Shown one piece after another: positions 7,328 through 16,437 of a DNA stretch of 33,661 nt (position 1 is the stretch's first letter; the number at the start of each line of letters is the position of its first letter). Source of the stretch: an uncultured Bacteroides sp. (GTDB taxonomy: Bacteria > Bacteroidota > Bacteroidia > Bacteroidales > Bacteroidaceae). Location of the stretch: assembly GCA_949292025.1 (NCBI GenBank), contig CASEYC010000093.1, positions 1-33,661 of the forward strand, written 5' to 3'. Made by a program: the position numbers and the translations under genes. Under the pieces are notes generated by a model, which ran no database searches, was not told the origin of the DNA, and saw only the letters and a program-made list of their open reading frames with translations.

Positions 7328-10300
7328 ATGTCTATGGTTCATAATACTCCACGTTATGCTTTGATAGATGTTGAAGTCGGCTTGAAAGACCACAAGATTC
7401 ACGACATCGGTGCCTTGCGTGACGATAATGCCGTCTACCATAAAGCGTCAAAAAAGGAATTGTTCGAGTTTCTTAATGACGTGGACTATATCTGTGGACA
7501 TAATATTATCCACCACGATGCGAAATACCTGTTTGCGGATGAACCCTGTCATTGGCAACTGGTTGATACGCTGTATCTTTCGCCTCTGCTATTCCCGGAA
7601 CGCCCCTACCATCGCCTCGTGAAAGACGACAAACTGGTCAGCGAACAGATGAACAACCCGGTAAACGATTGCGAAAAGGCGAGAGATTTGCTGCTGGACG
7701 AAAGTACGTGTTGGCATTCGCTACCGGAAGGAAAGCGCAGAATGTTTGCTTCCCTCTTAAAAGATAAAGTGGAGTTCAAAGGATTCCTCAGCATGATGAA
7801 GGCGGAATACGCTGAGGACAATCTGGCAGAACTCATAGAAAAATTGTATGAAGGAAAAATCTGCCGACATGCATGCCTTGACCTGATTATTGAGCAATAT
7901 CCGTGCGAATTGGCCTACGCATTAGCTCTTATAGATACTACAGATTATCGTTCAGTCACCCCGCCATGGGTGCTTCACAATTATCCTGAAGTAGAATATA
8001 TCGTAAAACTGCTCCGCCATACCCGTTGCAAGGAAGGTTGCCCGTATTGTAATGCCCAACTGAATATACATCACCACTTAAAAGCATTTTTTGGATATGA
8101 CCAATTCCGCACCTACGAAGGCGAGCCGCTTCAGGAACAAGCAGCCAAGGCAGCCGTGGATGGCAAATCCCTATTGGCGATATTCCCCACAGGCGGAGGC
8201 AAATCCCTCACCTTCCAACTACCCGCGCTCATGGAAGGAAGGACCCAGCATGGGCTTACGGTAGTCATTTCTCCCTTACAGTCCTTGATGAAAGACCAGG
8301 TAGACAATCTCGCAGAAAAAGGCATCACGGATGCTGTGACGATAAACGGTTTGTTGGATCCCATCACAAGGGCTCTGGCCATACAAAGGATACAAAACGG
8401 GGAAGCGTCACTCTTGTATATTGCCCCGGAAATGCTTCGGTCGAAAACCATTGAAAAAATCTTGATGGCGCGCCATGTCGTACGGTTCGTGATTGACGAA
8501 GCCCATTGTTTCTCATCGTGGGGACAGGATTTCAGGGTGGATTATCTCTATATCGGAAAGTTCATCCAGGAATACCAGCAAAAGAAGAGGTGCAAATATG
8601 CCATTCCGGTATCCTGCTTTACCGCCACGGCCAAGCAGAAAGTGGTGCAAGACATTTGCGATTACTTCAAGCAGACATTAAACTTGGACTTGGAGCTATT
8701 TGCCTCGGCAGCCTCCAGAACCAACCTGCGTTATTCTGTCCTGCACACAGAAACGGACGAAGAAAAATATGTCATTTTAAGAAAACTTGTTGCGGGCTCC
8801 GACTGTCCTACCATTGTATATGTGTCACGGACCAAACGCACGCAGGAAATAGCGGCAAAATTGACCCGCGACGGTTACAAGGCATTGCCCTTTAATGGCA
8901 AAATGGATGCTGACGAGAAAGTCGCCAATCAAGATGCTTTTATGAACGATGAAGTACGCATCATTGTGGCGACTTCTGCGTTTGGCATGGGGGTAGACAA
9001 GAAAGATATAGGTCTTGTGGTGCACTATGACATCTCCGATTCATTAGAGAATTATGTCCAAGAAGCAGGCAGAGCGGGACGCGATCCAGGCCTCAACGCC
9101 CGCTGCTACGTACTTTATAATGACGGAGACCTGGACAAACATTTCATCTTACTGAATCAAAGCAAGCTAAGCATCAGTGAAATACAACAGGTATGGAAGG
9201 CTGTGAAAGATCTTACCAAGCAGCGCAGGAAGCTATATTGTTCGGCACTGGAAATTGCCCGGCAGGCCGGTTGGGACGATTCAGTTTCTGACATTGAAAC
9301 CCGTGTACGGACAGCTTTGGCAGCCTTGGAGCAAAGCGGTTATCTGACAAGGGGCAACAATGTTCCTCACGTCTATGCTACCGGCATTACGGTAAAGGAC
9401 ATGGAAGAAGCCCGACAACGCCTTTCCGCATCCCTGCTGTTCGACAATGAAGAAAAAGAAAAAGCGGTCAGAGTCATCAAATCATTGATTTCAAAAAAGT
9501 ATATTGCCAAAGCACAAGACGCAGAGGCAGAATCGCGGATTGATTATCTGGCAGATATTTTAGGACTGAAAAAATATGACGTCATATCCGTAGTGGAACG
9601 GATGCGACAAGAGGGCATATTGGCAGACTGCAAGGACATCTCGGCTTACTTGACAGACGCCGGTGATTCGGAAAGGAAATCACGGATCCTACTCGACCAA
9701 TTCGCAAAACTGGAGCGGTATATTCTCAACCACATTCCGGACGAGTCTCTACGGATATCCTGCAAACAATTGAATGATAATGCCATGAACGATGGAATCA
9801 TCAGTTCTACAGAAAAGAAAATCCGGACTTTGCTCTATTTCCTCACCATCACAGGATATACCCACAAAAAAGAAGACGTCGCCCACTATATGGAAATCAG
9901 CCTCCAAACCGATACGGATTCTATTATCAAACGTTTTGAAAAACGATTGGAAATCTGCCGGTTTGCCGTAGAATGGCTCTATAAGTTCGTAGCCCAAGAC
10001 AAAGACTATTCTCCAGACAAGGCCATCCAATTCTCTGTAGTAGAACTTTTTAATCAGATCAAGTCTGGCGCCCACTCTCTTTTCGGCAGCTTCGACAGCC
10101 TCCAACTGGAAGATGTGGAAGAAGCATTGTTGTATCTCTCGAAAATAGGTGCCCTCAAGCTTGAAGGTGGTTTTCTGGTGCTTTATAACGCCATGGAAAT
10201 CCAGCGGCTTAAAGATAGCAGATCCAGATACAAATTGGATGACTACCACATGCTTGACGAATTTTACAAACAGAAAATACAGCAAATACACATCGTGGGC

Positions 10301-12133
10301 GAATATGCCAACTTGATGGTAAAAGACTATAATGCAGCACTGCAATATGTCCGTGATTATTTCCAAATGGATTATAAGAAATTTGTCGCAAAATACTTCA
10401 AAGGAGAAAGAATAAAAGAAATACAACGCAATCTTACTCCCTTGAAGTACAAACAATTATTTGAGCGGCTGTCTAAACGGCAAATGGAGATTATTTCCGA
10501 CAAAGATTCGAGTTGCATTGTCGTGGCAGCCGGCCCAGGCAGTGGGAAAACGCTTGTATTGGTACACAAACTGGCATCCTTATTGTTGCTTGAAGATGTA
10601 AAACATGAACAACTGTTGATGCTGACGTTTTCAAGAGCAGCCGCAACGGAGTTCAAACAGCGGCTGATGAAGCTGATTGGCAATGCCGCACATTTTGTAG
10701 AAATAAAGACATTCCATTCTTATTGTTTCGACCTGTTAGGACGGATAGGCAATCTTGAAGAGGCCAAAAACGTTGTGGGTAAAGCTGCCGACATGATCCA
10801 TCAAGGTGAGGTGGAACCCAATAAAATCGGCAAAACCGTATTGGTCATAGATGAAGCACAAGACATGGGCAGTGAAGAGTATGCACTTGTAAAGGCTCTG
10901 ATGGACAACAATGAAGATATGCGTGTTATCATTGTGGGCGATGATGACCAAAATATTTATGAATTTCGCGGTTCAAATTCAAGATACATGTTTCAGTTGT
11001 CCCAATCTCCCCATAGCAGATTAATCGAGATGACCGAGAATTATCGCAGCACTCGCCACTTGGTAAACTTTGCCAATTGGTTTGCCCGAAATATCAATCA
11101 AAGAATGAAAAACATGCCCATCCTCTCAATGCGAGCAGAAGACGGTTGGGTCGGAGTGACACGCCATTCATCCGAAAATATGTATCTGCCCCTTGCTAAC
11201 GAATTGATTCATCAACGCAGGGAAGGAACAACATGTGTACTCACTCAAACGAATGAAGAGGCCGTGATCATGGCGGCGTTCTTACAAAACCAAGGTATAA
11301 ATAGCAAACTGATACAAACGATGGATGGATTCCGCTTTTGGAAAATGGCCGAAATGAGATATTTCCTCAAATGTATAGATAAATGGGTGGATACGCCTCT
11401 TATCCCGGAAAAATTATGGGAAAAAGCAAAGCATAAGACCTTTTCCAAATATAAGGAAAGTTCAAGTTTGACGTATGTAAAACGCTGCATAGAGCTATTT
11501 GAGCAAACCAACCGGACAATATATACCAGCGATTTCAAAGATTTCGTGTATGAATCGTCATTGGAAGATTTCTGCGACGTTACAGGAGCGGATGTAGTGG
11601 TATCAACTATTCATAAAGCCAAAGGACGAGAATTTGATGAGGTATATATGCTCATAACTGATAATTACCATAAAAATGATACCTTGACACGTCGCTATTA
11701 TGTGGGAATAACACGTGCTAAAAAACGATTATTCATACATACCAACGGCAATTTCTTTGATTACCCGGATGCGGACCAATATACCATTGATACGAACCAA
11801 TATGCGATGCCTCAAGAAATTAAGTTGCAATTGACCCATAAGGATGTTTATTTAGACTTCTTCAAGGAGCGCAAACAAGAAGTGTTATCCTTAAAAGGAG
11901 GAGATCCTTTGATTTACCAAGATTTCATATTGTACGACACAGGTTACAGACCGGTGGCAAAACTATCAGCCAATATGCAACAAACCTTGCTTTATTGGAA
12001 AGGAAAAGGTTATGAAGTAAAGTCCGCATCTGTTCGTTTTATAGTAGCATGGAAACCTAAAGATGCGCCGAAAGAAGGACAGGAAATCGCCGTTTTGTTG
12101 GCAGATCTTACCCTGATAGCACCACAACATTGA
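7328..12133 (+). CDS. DnaQ-like exonuclease - RecQ - UvrD fusion helicase (1601 aa)
   Basis: Residues 1-65 begin a DEDD-type exonuclease domain (ALIDVEVG, then ICGHNIIHHDAKYL). A Cys cluster (CKEGCPYC, about 234-241) precedes a RecQ core with Walker A TGGGKS at 288-293, DEAH at 390-393, SCFTATAK and YVQEAGRAGRDPG. The usual RecQ zinc cysteines after the core are absent. A long helical region leads to a second, UvrD/Rep-like motor with Walker A GPGSGKT at 1069-1075, DEAQD at 1175-1179, GDDDQNIYEFRG and YVGITRAKKRL near 1458. One chain thus couples a nuclease with two 3'-5' type motors, suggesting processing of branched DNA in repair, recombination or defence. It is much more AT-rich than its neighbours, a sign of transfer. 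Confidence 0.9.
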   Translation: MSMVHNTPRYALIDVEVGLKDHKIHDIGALRDDNAVYHKASKKELFEFLNDVDYICGHNIIHHDAKYLFADEPCHWQLVDTLYLSPLLFPERPYHRLVKDDKLVSEQMNNPVNDCEKARDLLLDESTCWHSLPEGKRRMFASLLKDKVEFKGFLSMMKAEYAEDNLAELIEKLYEGKICRHACLDLIIEQYPCELAYALALIDTTDYRSVTPPWVLHNYPEVEYIVKLLRHTRCKEGCPYCNAQLNIHHHLKAFFGYDQFRTYEGEPLQEQAAKAAVDGKSLLAIFPTGGGKSLTFQLPALMEGRTQHGLTVVISPLQSLMKDQVDNLAEKGITDAVTINGLLDPITRALAIQRIQNGEASLLYIAPEMLRSKTIEKILMARHVVRFVIDEAHCFSSWGQDFRVDYLYIGKFIQEYQQKKRCKYAIPVSCFTATAKQKVVQDICDYFKQTLNLDLELFASAASRTNLRYSVLHTETDEEKYVILRKLVAGSDCPTIVYVSRTKRTQEIAAKLTRDGYKALPFNGKMDADEKVANQDAFMNDEVRIIVATSAFGMGVDKKDIGLVVHYDISDSLENYVQEAGRAGRDPGLNARCYVLYNDGDLDKHFILLNQSKLSISEIQQVWKAVKDLTKQRRKLYCSALEIARQAGWDDSVSDIETRVRTALAALEQSGYLTRGNNVPHVYATGITVKDMEEARQRLSASLLFDNEEKEKAVRVIKSLISKKYIAKAQDAEAESRIDYLADILGLKKYDVISVVERMRQEGILADCKDISAYLTDAGDSERKSRILLDQFAKLERYILNHIPDESLRISCKQLNDNAMNDGIISSTEKKIRTLLYFLTITGYTHKKEDVAHYMEISLQTDTDSIIKRFEKRLEICRFAVEWLYKFVAQDKDYSPDKAIQFSVVELFNQIKSGAHSLFGSFDSLQLEDVEEALLYLSKIGALKLEGGFLVLYNAMEIQRLKDSRSRYKLDDYHMLDEFYKQKIQQIHIVGEYANLMVKDYNAALQYVRDYFQMDYKKFVAKYFKGERIKEIQRNLTPLKYKQLFERLSKRQMEIISDKDSSCIVVAAGPGSGKTLVLVHKLASLLLLEDVKHEQLLMLTFSRAAATEFKQRLMKLIGNAAHFVEIKTFHSYCFDLLGRIGNLEEAKNVVGKAADMIHQGEVEPNKIGKTVLVIDEAQDMGSEEYALVKALMDNNEDMRVIIVGDDDQNIYEFRGSNSRYMFQLSQSPHSRLIEMTENYRSTRHLVNFANWFARNINQRMKNMPILSMRAEDGWVGVTRHSSENMYLPLANELIHQRREGTTCVLTQTNEEAVIMAAFLQNQGINSKLIQTMDGFRFWKMAEMRYFLKCIDKWVDTPLIPEKLWEKAKHKTFSKYKESSSLTYVKRCIELFEQTNRTIYTSDFKDFVYESSLEDFCDVTGADVVVSTIHKAKGREFDEVYMLITDNYHKNDTLTRRYYVGITRAKKRLFIHTNGNFFDYPDADQYTIDTNQYAMPQEIKLQLTHKDVYLDFFKERKQEVLSLKGGDPLIYQDFILYDTGYRPVAKLSANMQQTLLYWKGKGYEVKSASVRFIVAWKPKDAPKEGQEIAVLLADLTLIAPQH

Positions 12134-12140
12134 TAGACAG

Positions 12141-12200
12141 AGCGAAGCCGAAGCACCCCATGCCGGACAACCGCGCACCGGGAGAGACTTCGGCTTCGCT
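12141..12200. terminator. inverted repeat between convergent genes, probable bidirectional terminator
   Basis: AGCGAAGCCGAAG (12141-12153) pairs perfectly with CTTCGGCTTCGCT (12188-12200), 13 bp with a 34-base loop, just after the helicase stop and downstream of convergent ilvC. No strong T-run follows either arm, so a terminator role is inferred from position. Confidence 0.5.
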
Positions 12201-12246
12201 CAAGAAAATAAAAAGACTTAAATCGAACGGCTTAAAGCCTGTAACA

Positions 12247-13290
12247 TCAGTTGTTTTCCGGACGGAGCTTGCGCACGGTCACGGCCGTCTGCCACATCTC
12301 GCTCTCGCGCAGGGCTTTCAGCTCGGCGTTCAGCTTCTCGCGGTAGTCAGGCTGCGAGTTGCTGTCGATGCTGATTTGTGCCTCATTGCCGGTCTCCACG
12401 CTGTGGTAGAGCTTCTCCATGACGGGCTTGATGGCGTCGTGGAACGGTCCCATCCAGTCCAATGCGCCGCGCTGGGCGGTAGTGGAGCAGTTGGCGTACA
12501 TCCAATCCATGCCGTTCTTGGCGAAGAGCGGCATCAGCGACTGGGTCAGTTCCTCCACCGTCTCGTTGAAGGCTTCGGAGGGCGTGTGCCCGTGTTCGCG
12601 CAATACTTCGTACTGGGCCAGCAACAAGCCTTGGATGGCGCCCATCAACGAGCCGCGTTCGCCCGTCAGGTCGGAATAAACCTCACGCTTGAAGGTAGTC
12701 TCGAACAGATAGCCCGAGCCGATGCCGATGCCGAAGGCCAGCGTGCGCTCCGTGGCGCGGCCCGTGGCGTCCTGGTAGACGGCATAGGAACTGTTCAGAC
12801 CACGGCCTTCGAGGAACATCGTGCGCAGCGACGTGCCCGAACCCTTCGGGGCCACCATGATGACGTCGATGTCAGCAGGCGGGATGATGTTGGTGCGCTC
12901 CTTGTAGGTGATGCCGAATCCGTGGCTGAAGTACAGGGCCTTGCCTGCGGTGAGGTATTGCTTGATTTGCGGCCATACGGCTATCTGTGCGGCATCGCTG
13001 AGCAACATGCAGACGATGGTGCCCCGCTGTGCGGCCTCTTCGATGGAGAAGAGCGTTTCGCCCGGTACCCATCCGTCGGCCACGGCCTTATCATACGTCT
13101 TGCCTTCGCGTTGGCCCACGATGACGTTGAAACCGTTGTCGCGCAGGTTGCATGCCTGTCCGGGGCCTTGCACACCGTAACCCAGTACGGCGATGGTCTC
13201 GTCCTTCAGGATTTCGCGTGCTTTCTCTAAGGGAAACTCTTCGCGGGTAACGACATTTTCCATTACACCGCCAAAATTCATTTGTGCCAT
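12247..13290 (-). CDS. ilvC: ketol-acid reductoisomerase (347 aa)
   Basis: This enzyme converts acetolactate or acetohydroxybutyrate to the dihydroxy acid in valine, leucine and isoleucine synthesis, using NAD(P)H and Mg2+. The Rossmann motif GYGVQG is at 37-42, followed by VGQREGKTYDKA, the loop that sets cofactor preference. SHGFGITYKE, MVAPKGSGTSLR and the metal-binding YSDLTGERGSLMG (Asp and Glu ligands) are all present, as is a class I-like C-terminal helical domain. It is the last gene of the ilvD-ilvB-ilvN-thioesterase-ilvC unit, 39 bases after the thioesterase stop. Confidence 0.97.
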   Translation of the reverse strand: MAQMNFGGVMENVVTREEFPLEKAREILKDETIAVLGYGVQGPGQACNLRDNGFNVIVGQREGKTYDKAVADGWVPGETLFSIEEAAQRGTIVCMLLSDAAQIAVWPQIKQYLTAGKALYFSHGFGITYKERTNIIPPADIDVIMVAPKGSGTSLRTMFLEGRGLNSSYAVYQDATGRATERTLAFGIGIGSGYLFETTFKREVYSDLTGERGSLMGAIQGLLLAQYEVLREHGHTPSEAFNETVEELTQSLMPLFAKNGMDWMYANCSTTAQRGALDWMGPFHDAIKPVMEKLYHSVETGNEAQISIDSNSQPDYREKLNAELKALRESEMWQTAVTVRKLRPENN

Positions 13291-13329
13291 TGTTTTCTTG
13301 TCTTTTTTAGATGATTATTGTAAATGTAT

Positions 13330-14073
13330 TTATTTGTTATCAAAGATGATTTTCGCCCTGCACACCGTCTCGCCCCCGTTCTTGCGGATGGCGGCAGCAT
13401 ACGAGCCGCCTTCCCCCTCCAAATAGAAGGAGAGCGTATCGTCGTAGTAGCTCTCCGCCACATAGGCCATCTCGAAGCGGCGCACACGTTGCGTGCGGTA
13501 CATTTCCAAAGGGAAAAGATCCAAGATATGTTCGATGTAGCGGATGCTGTTCACATGGCCGTTCACGTCGATGTCACTGTACTTGGCCCGCAGGGAAGCT
13601 GTCTCTTCCCCAGTGTCCACCTTGATGCGTGAAGGTGTGTCGATGGGACACGGTGCGTCACAGATGAAATCGCGTATGCTTCCCCCGTTCACGCTCAGCA
13701 AATCAATGGGTTTGCGGGTGTGCATGTTGATCATTGCCCATACCGAGCGGGCGTAGCCGATGGGGCGTCCGTCCTTGTCGCGGATGGCGTAGTTGCGATT
13801 GGTGAAAAGGCGATAAACGTCTTCCACCCACGTGTCGATAGAGAACGATTCATACTGGTAGGGCATCTCCTCCATCTCGATGGCCAGGCGCGAGAGCACC
13901 CAGGTATAGTTCTCTTCGTTCACCGTGGCCATGCCGAAGCCGCGTTCAGCGGCATGGAAGCCGGCGCAGTTCAGCAAGTGGTTGCCCAGTACGCCCAATG
14001 TGAGTCGTCCCGTGAAGTCCACGTGGAAAGGCTCGGCCACGAATTGGTAGGTTCCTATCTTGTTCTCGTTCAT
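13330..14073 (-). CDS. acyl-ACP thioesterase (247 aa)
   Basis: This is a double hot-dog fold protein of the plant FatA/FatB-type family (Pfam Acyl-ACP_TE). It opens with KIGTYQFVAEPFHVDFTGRL and has WVLSRLAIEMEEMP and SIDTWVEDVYRLFTNRNYAI in the first half. SDIDVNGHVNSIRYIEHILD holds the Asn/His active-site pair in the second. It should release free fatty acids from acyl-ACP in the cytoplasm. It sits inside the ilv operon: its ATG overlaps the ilvN stop (ATGA, 14070-14073) and ilvC follows. The placement suggests a link between branched-chain precursors and fatty-acid release, but that is inference. Confidence 0.92.
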   Translation of the reverse strand: MNENKIGTYQFVAEPFHVDFTGRLTLGVLGNHLLNCAGFHAAERGFGMATVNEENYTWVLSRLAIEMEEMPYQYESFSIDTWVEDVYRLFTNRNYAIRDKDGRPIGYARSVWAMINMHTRKPIDLLSVNGGSIRDFICDAPCPIDTPSRIKVDTGEETASLRAKYSDIDVNGHVNSIRYIEHILDLFPLEMYRTQRVRRFEMAYVAESYYDDTLSFYLEGEGGSYAAAIRKNGGETVCRAKIIFDNK

Positions 14074-14642
14074 GCTTCTTCTCCTTTCTTCGCGGTGTTG
14101 GTTCTACGATATTTGGCTTCCCGTTCGTCCAAGTACTCGTTTACCCGCTCGAAATAACTGGTGGTGATGGCCACCCGCCCCGAGCGGACGAATTGCAGCA
14201 CGCATCCCAAGGCCTGCAACTCGCCGTAGAGTTGGGTGATTTCCTCGCTCATGCCGTTCTTCTCGACGATAGAGAACACGGGGTTCACCTCGACGATGCG
14301 GGCATGGCATTTGCGGATGACCTTGGAAACATCGGGTTTCTCTTCCAGCACGGGCGTGGCCAGCTTGTAGAGGGCTATCTCGTGCTGGTAGATTTCCTCG
14401 TCGGTGAAGTAATGCGCCTGCAGCACATCCATCTTCTTCTCTATCTGCTTCACCACCTTTTCGATGGTGTCCTTGTCCGTCCACGCGGTGATGGTGTACT
14501 TGTGCACTCCCTGAATGGAGGAGGCCGACACGTTCAGACTCTCGATGTTGATTTGCCGACGGGTGAACACGGCAGTCACCTGGTTCAGAAGGCCTGCCCT
14601 GTTCTCCGAATGTACGATGATGGTATATAATGTCTTGTCCAT
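14070..14642 (-). CDS. ilvN: acetolactate synthase small (regulatory) subunit (190 aa)
   Basis: An N-terminal ACT domain (LYTIIVHSENRAGLLNQVTA, then INIESLNVSAS and the IQGVHKYTITAW region) is followed by the C-terminal small-subunit domain typical of IlvN/IlvH. It binds the catalytic subunit IlvB and mediates feedback control by branched-chain amino acids. The length is normal for Bacteroidales. It starts 12 bases after the ilvB stop and its own stop overlaps the thioesterase start, showing tight translational coupling. Confidence 0.95.
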   Translation of the reverse strand: MDKTLYTIIVHSENRAGLLNQVTAVFTRRQINIESLNVSASSIQGVHKYTITAWTDKDTIEKVVKQIEKKMDVLQAHYFTDEEIYQHEIALYKLATPVLEEKPDVSKVIRKCHARIVEVNPVFSIVEKNGMSEEITQLYGELQALGCVLQFVRSGRVAITTSYFERVNEYLDEREAKYRRTNTAKKGEEA

Positions 14643-14654
14643 AGTCTCTTTTAA

Positions 14655-16400
14655 TTAGCATTCCAACAGCATTTGGTTGACCGAACCTCCGGGCGGTGTC
14701 ATCGGCAATACATTGCCTTCCTCCACCACGCACGTCTCCAGCAGAAATGGCCCGTCGGTGGCCAACATCTCGGCAATGGCTTCGTGCAATTCCTCGCGGG
14801 TCATCACCCGTCGGGCGGGAATGCCATAGGCGGCGGCAATTTGCAGGTAGTCAGGATTGAGCATCGGGGTGAACGAATAGCGTCCGCCGAAGAACATGGC
14901 CTGCCACTGGCGCACGTTGCCCAGGAAGTTGTTGTTGAGCATGATCATCTTCACGGGGGCTTTCTGCTCCATGATGGTGCCCAATTCCTGGAGGTTCATC
15001 TGGAAACCTCCGTCGCCCATGAAGACGCATACTGTCCTGTCGGGCCGTCCGAAAGTGGCACCGATGGCCGCTGGCATCCCGAAGCCCATCGTGCCCAATC
15101 CGCCGGAGGTAACAATACTGCGCTCCTTATAGTATTGGAAGTAGCGGGCGGACATCATCTGGTTTTGACCCACATCCGTCACCAGGATGGCTTCGCCTTG
15201 CGTGGCGTCGCTCACGGCACGCACCACTTCGCCCATGCTCAGTGTTTCACCTGCGGGATGCAGTTCGGGACGGATGACTTTCTCTTCCTCCACTTCTTCG
15301 TAGGGGCGGAAGCTCTCTAACCATTCTTCGTGGGTGGCGGGATGCAGGAGGGCAGTCACCATCGGGAGGGTCACTTTGCAGTCGCCCAACACGGCCACAT
15401 CCGCCTTGATGTTCTTGTCAATCTCAGCCGGGTCGATGTCGAAGTGGATAATCTTGGCTTGGCGGGCGTAGGTCTCCACATTGCCCGTCACGCGGTCGTC
15501 GAAGCGCATCCCTACGGCTATCAGCACATCGCACTTGTTGGTGTTGATGTTTGGCCCCAGATTGCCGTGCATACCCAGCATCCCCTTGTTGAGCGGATGA
15601 TCGGTGGGCAGGGCGGAAAGTCCCAGCAAGGTGCGTGCTGCCGGCATTCCTGCTTTCTCGATGAAGGCACGGAGTTCAGCTTGCGCATTGCCCAGCTCCA
15701 CACCTTGGCCTACGAGAACCAAGGGGCGTTGGGCATTGTTTATCAGTTCTGCGGCTTGACGGATAGCCTCCTCGTCCGGGTCGGGCACGGGTTGGTAGCT
15801 GCGGATATAATCCAGCTTCGTGGGACGGTAGTCCGTCTTGTCTGTTTGGGCGTTCTTGGCGAAGTCCAGCACCACAGGCCCCGGTCGTCCGCTCTTGGCG
15901 ATGTAAAAGGCGCGCGCCACGGCCCATGCCACGTCTTCCGCGCGGCGTATCTGGTAGCTCCACTTGGTGATGGGCTGCGTGACACCCACCAAATCCACTT
16001 CCTGGAAAGCGTCCGTGCCAAGGAAGCCCGTGCCCACCTGTCCGGCAATGACCACGATGGGCGTGCTGTCTATCATGGCGTCCGCAATGCCCGTGATGGT
16101 GTTGGTGGCACCGGGGCCGCTGGTCACCAAGCATACGCCTACCCGGCCAGACACACGGGCATAGCCTTGTGCGGCATGGGTGGCACCTTGTTCGTGGCGC
16201 ACCAGGATATGGTTCAATGTCTTCCGATGGTCATAGAGCGCGTCGAACACGGGCATGATGCTTCCGCCCGGATAGCCGAAGAGGGTGTCCACGCCTTGAT
16301 ACTCCAGCGAGCGCATCAAGGCTTCTGCACCGGTGATGAAGCCTTCGGAGAGGCCTTCGTGCCGTCCCAGTTCGACGGGCTTTTGAGGTTGATTGTTCAT
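14655..16400 (-). CDS. ilvB: acetolactate synthase large (catalytic) subunit (581 aa)
   Basis: This thiamine-diphosphate enzyme condenses pyruvate with pyruvate or 2-ketobutyrate. The catalytic Glu is in VRHEQGATHAAQGYAR (E70). The FAD/central domain is present (PLNKGMLGMHG), and the ThDP motif runs from MGDGGFQMNLQEL to MIMLNNNFLGNVRQW. FAD dependence is assumed from the family. The start MNNQPQKPVELGR lies 37 bases after the ilvD stop. The neighbouring ilvN supplies the regulatory subunit. Confidence 0.97.
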   Translation of the reverse strand: MNNQPQKPVELGRHEGLSEGFITGAEALMRSLEYQGVDTLFGYPGGSIMPVFDALYDHRKTLNHILVRHEQGATHAAQGYARVSGRVGVCLVTSGPGATNTITGIADAMIDSTPIVVIAGQVGTGFLGTDAFQEVDLVGVTQPITKWSYQIRRAEDVAWAVARAFYIAKSGRPGPVVLDFAKNAQTDKTDYRPTKLDYIRSYQPVPDPDEEAIRQAAELINNAQRPLVLVGQGVELGNAQAELRAFIEKAGMPAARTLLGLSALPTDHPLNKGMLGMHGNLGPNINTNKCDVLIAVGMRFDDRVTGNVETYARQAKIIHFDIDPAEIDKNIKADVAVLGDCKVTLPMVTALLHPATHEEWLESFRPYEEVEEEKVIRPELHPAGETLSMGEVVRAVSDATQGEAILVTDVGQNQMMSARYFQYYKERSIVTSGGLGTMGFGMPAAIGATFGRPDRTVCVFMGDGGFQMNLQELGTIMEQKAPVKMIMLNNNFLGNVRQWQAMFFGGRYSFTPMLNPDYLQIAAAYGIPARRVMTREELHEAIAEMLATDGPFLLETCVVEEGNVLPMTPPGGSVNQMLLEC

Positions 16401-16437
16401 ATCTTCTTATATCTAAATCTATGCTTGTCTTTATTCC

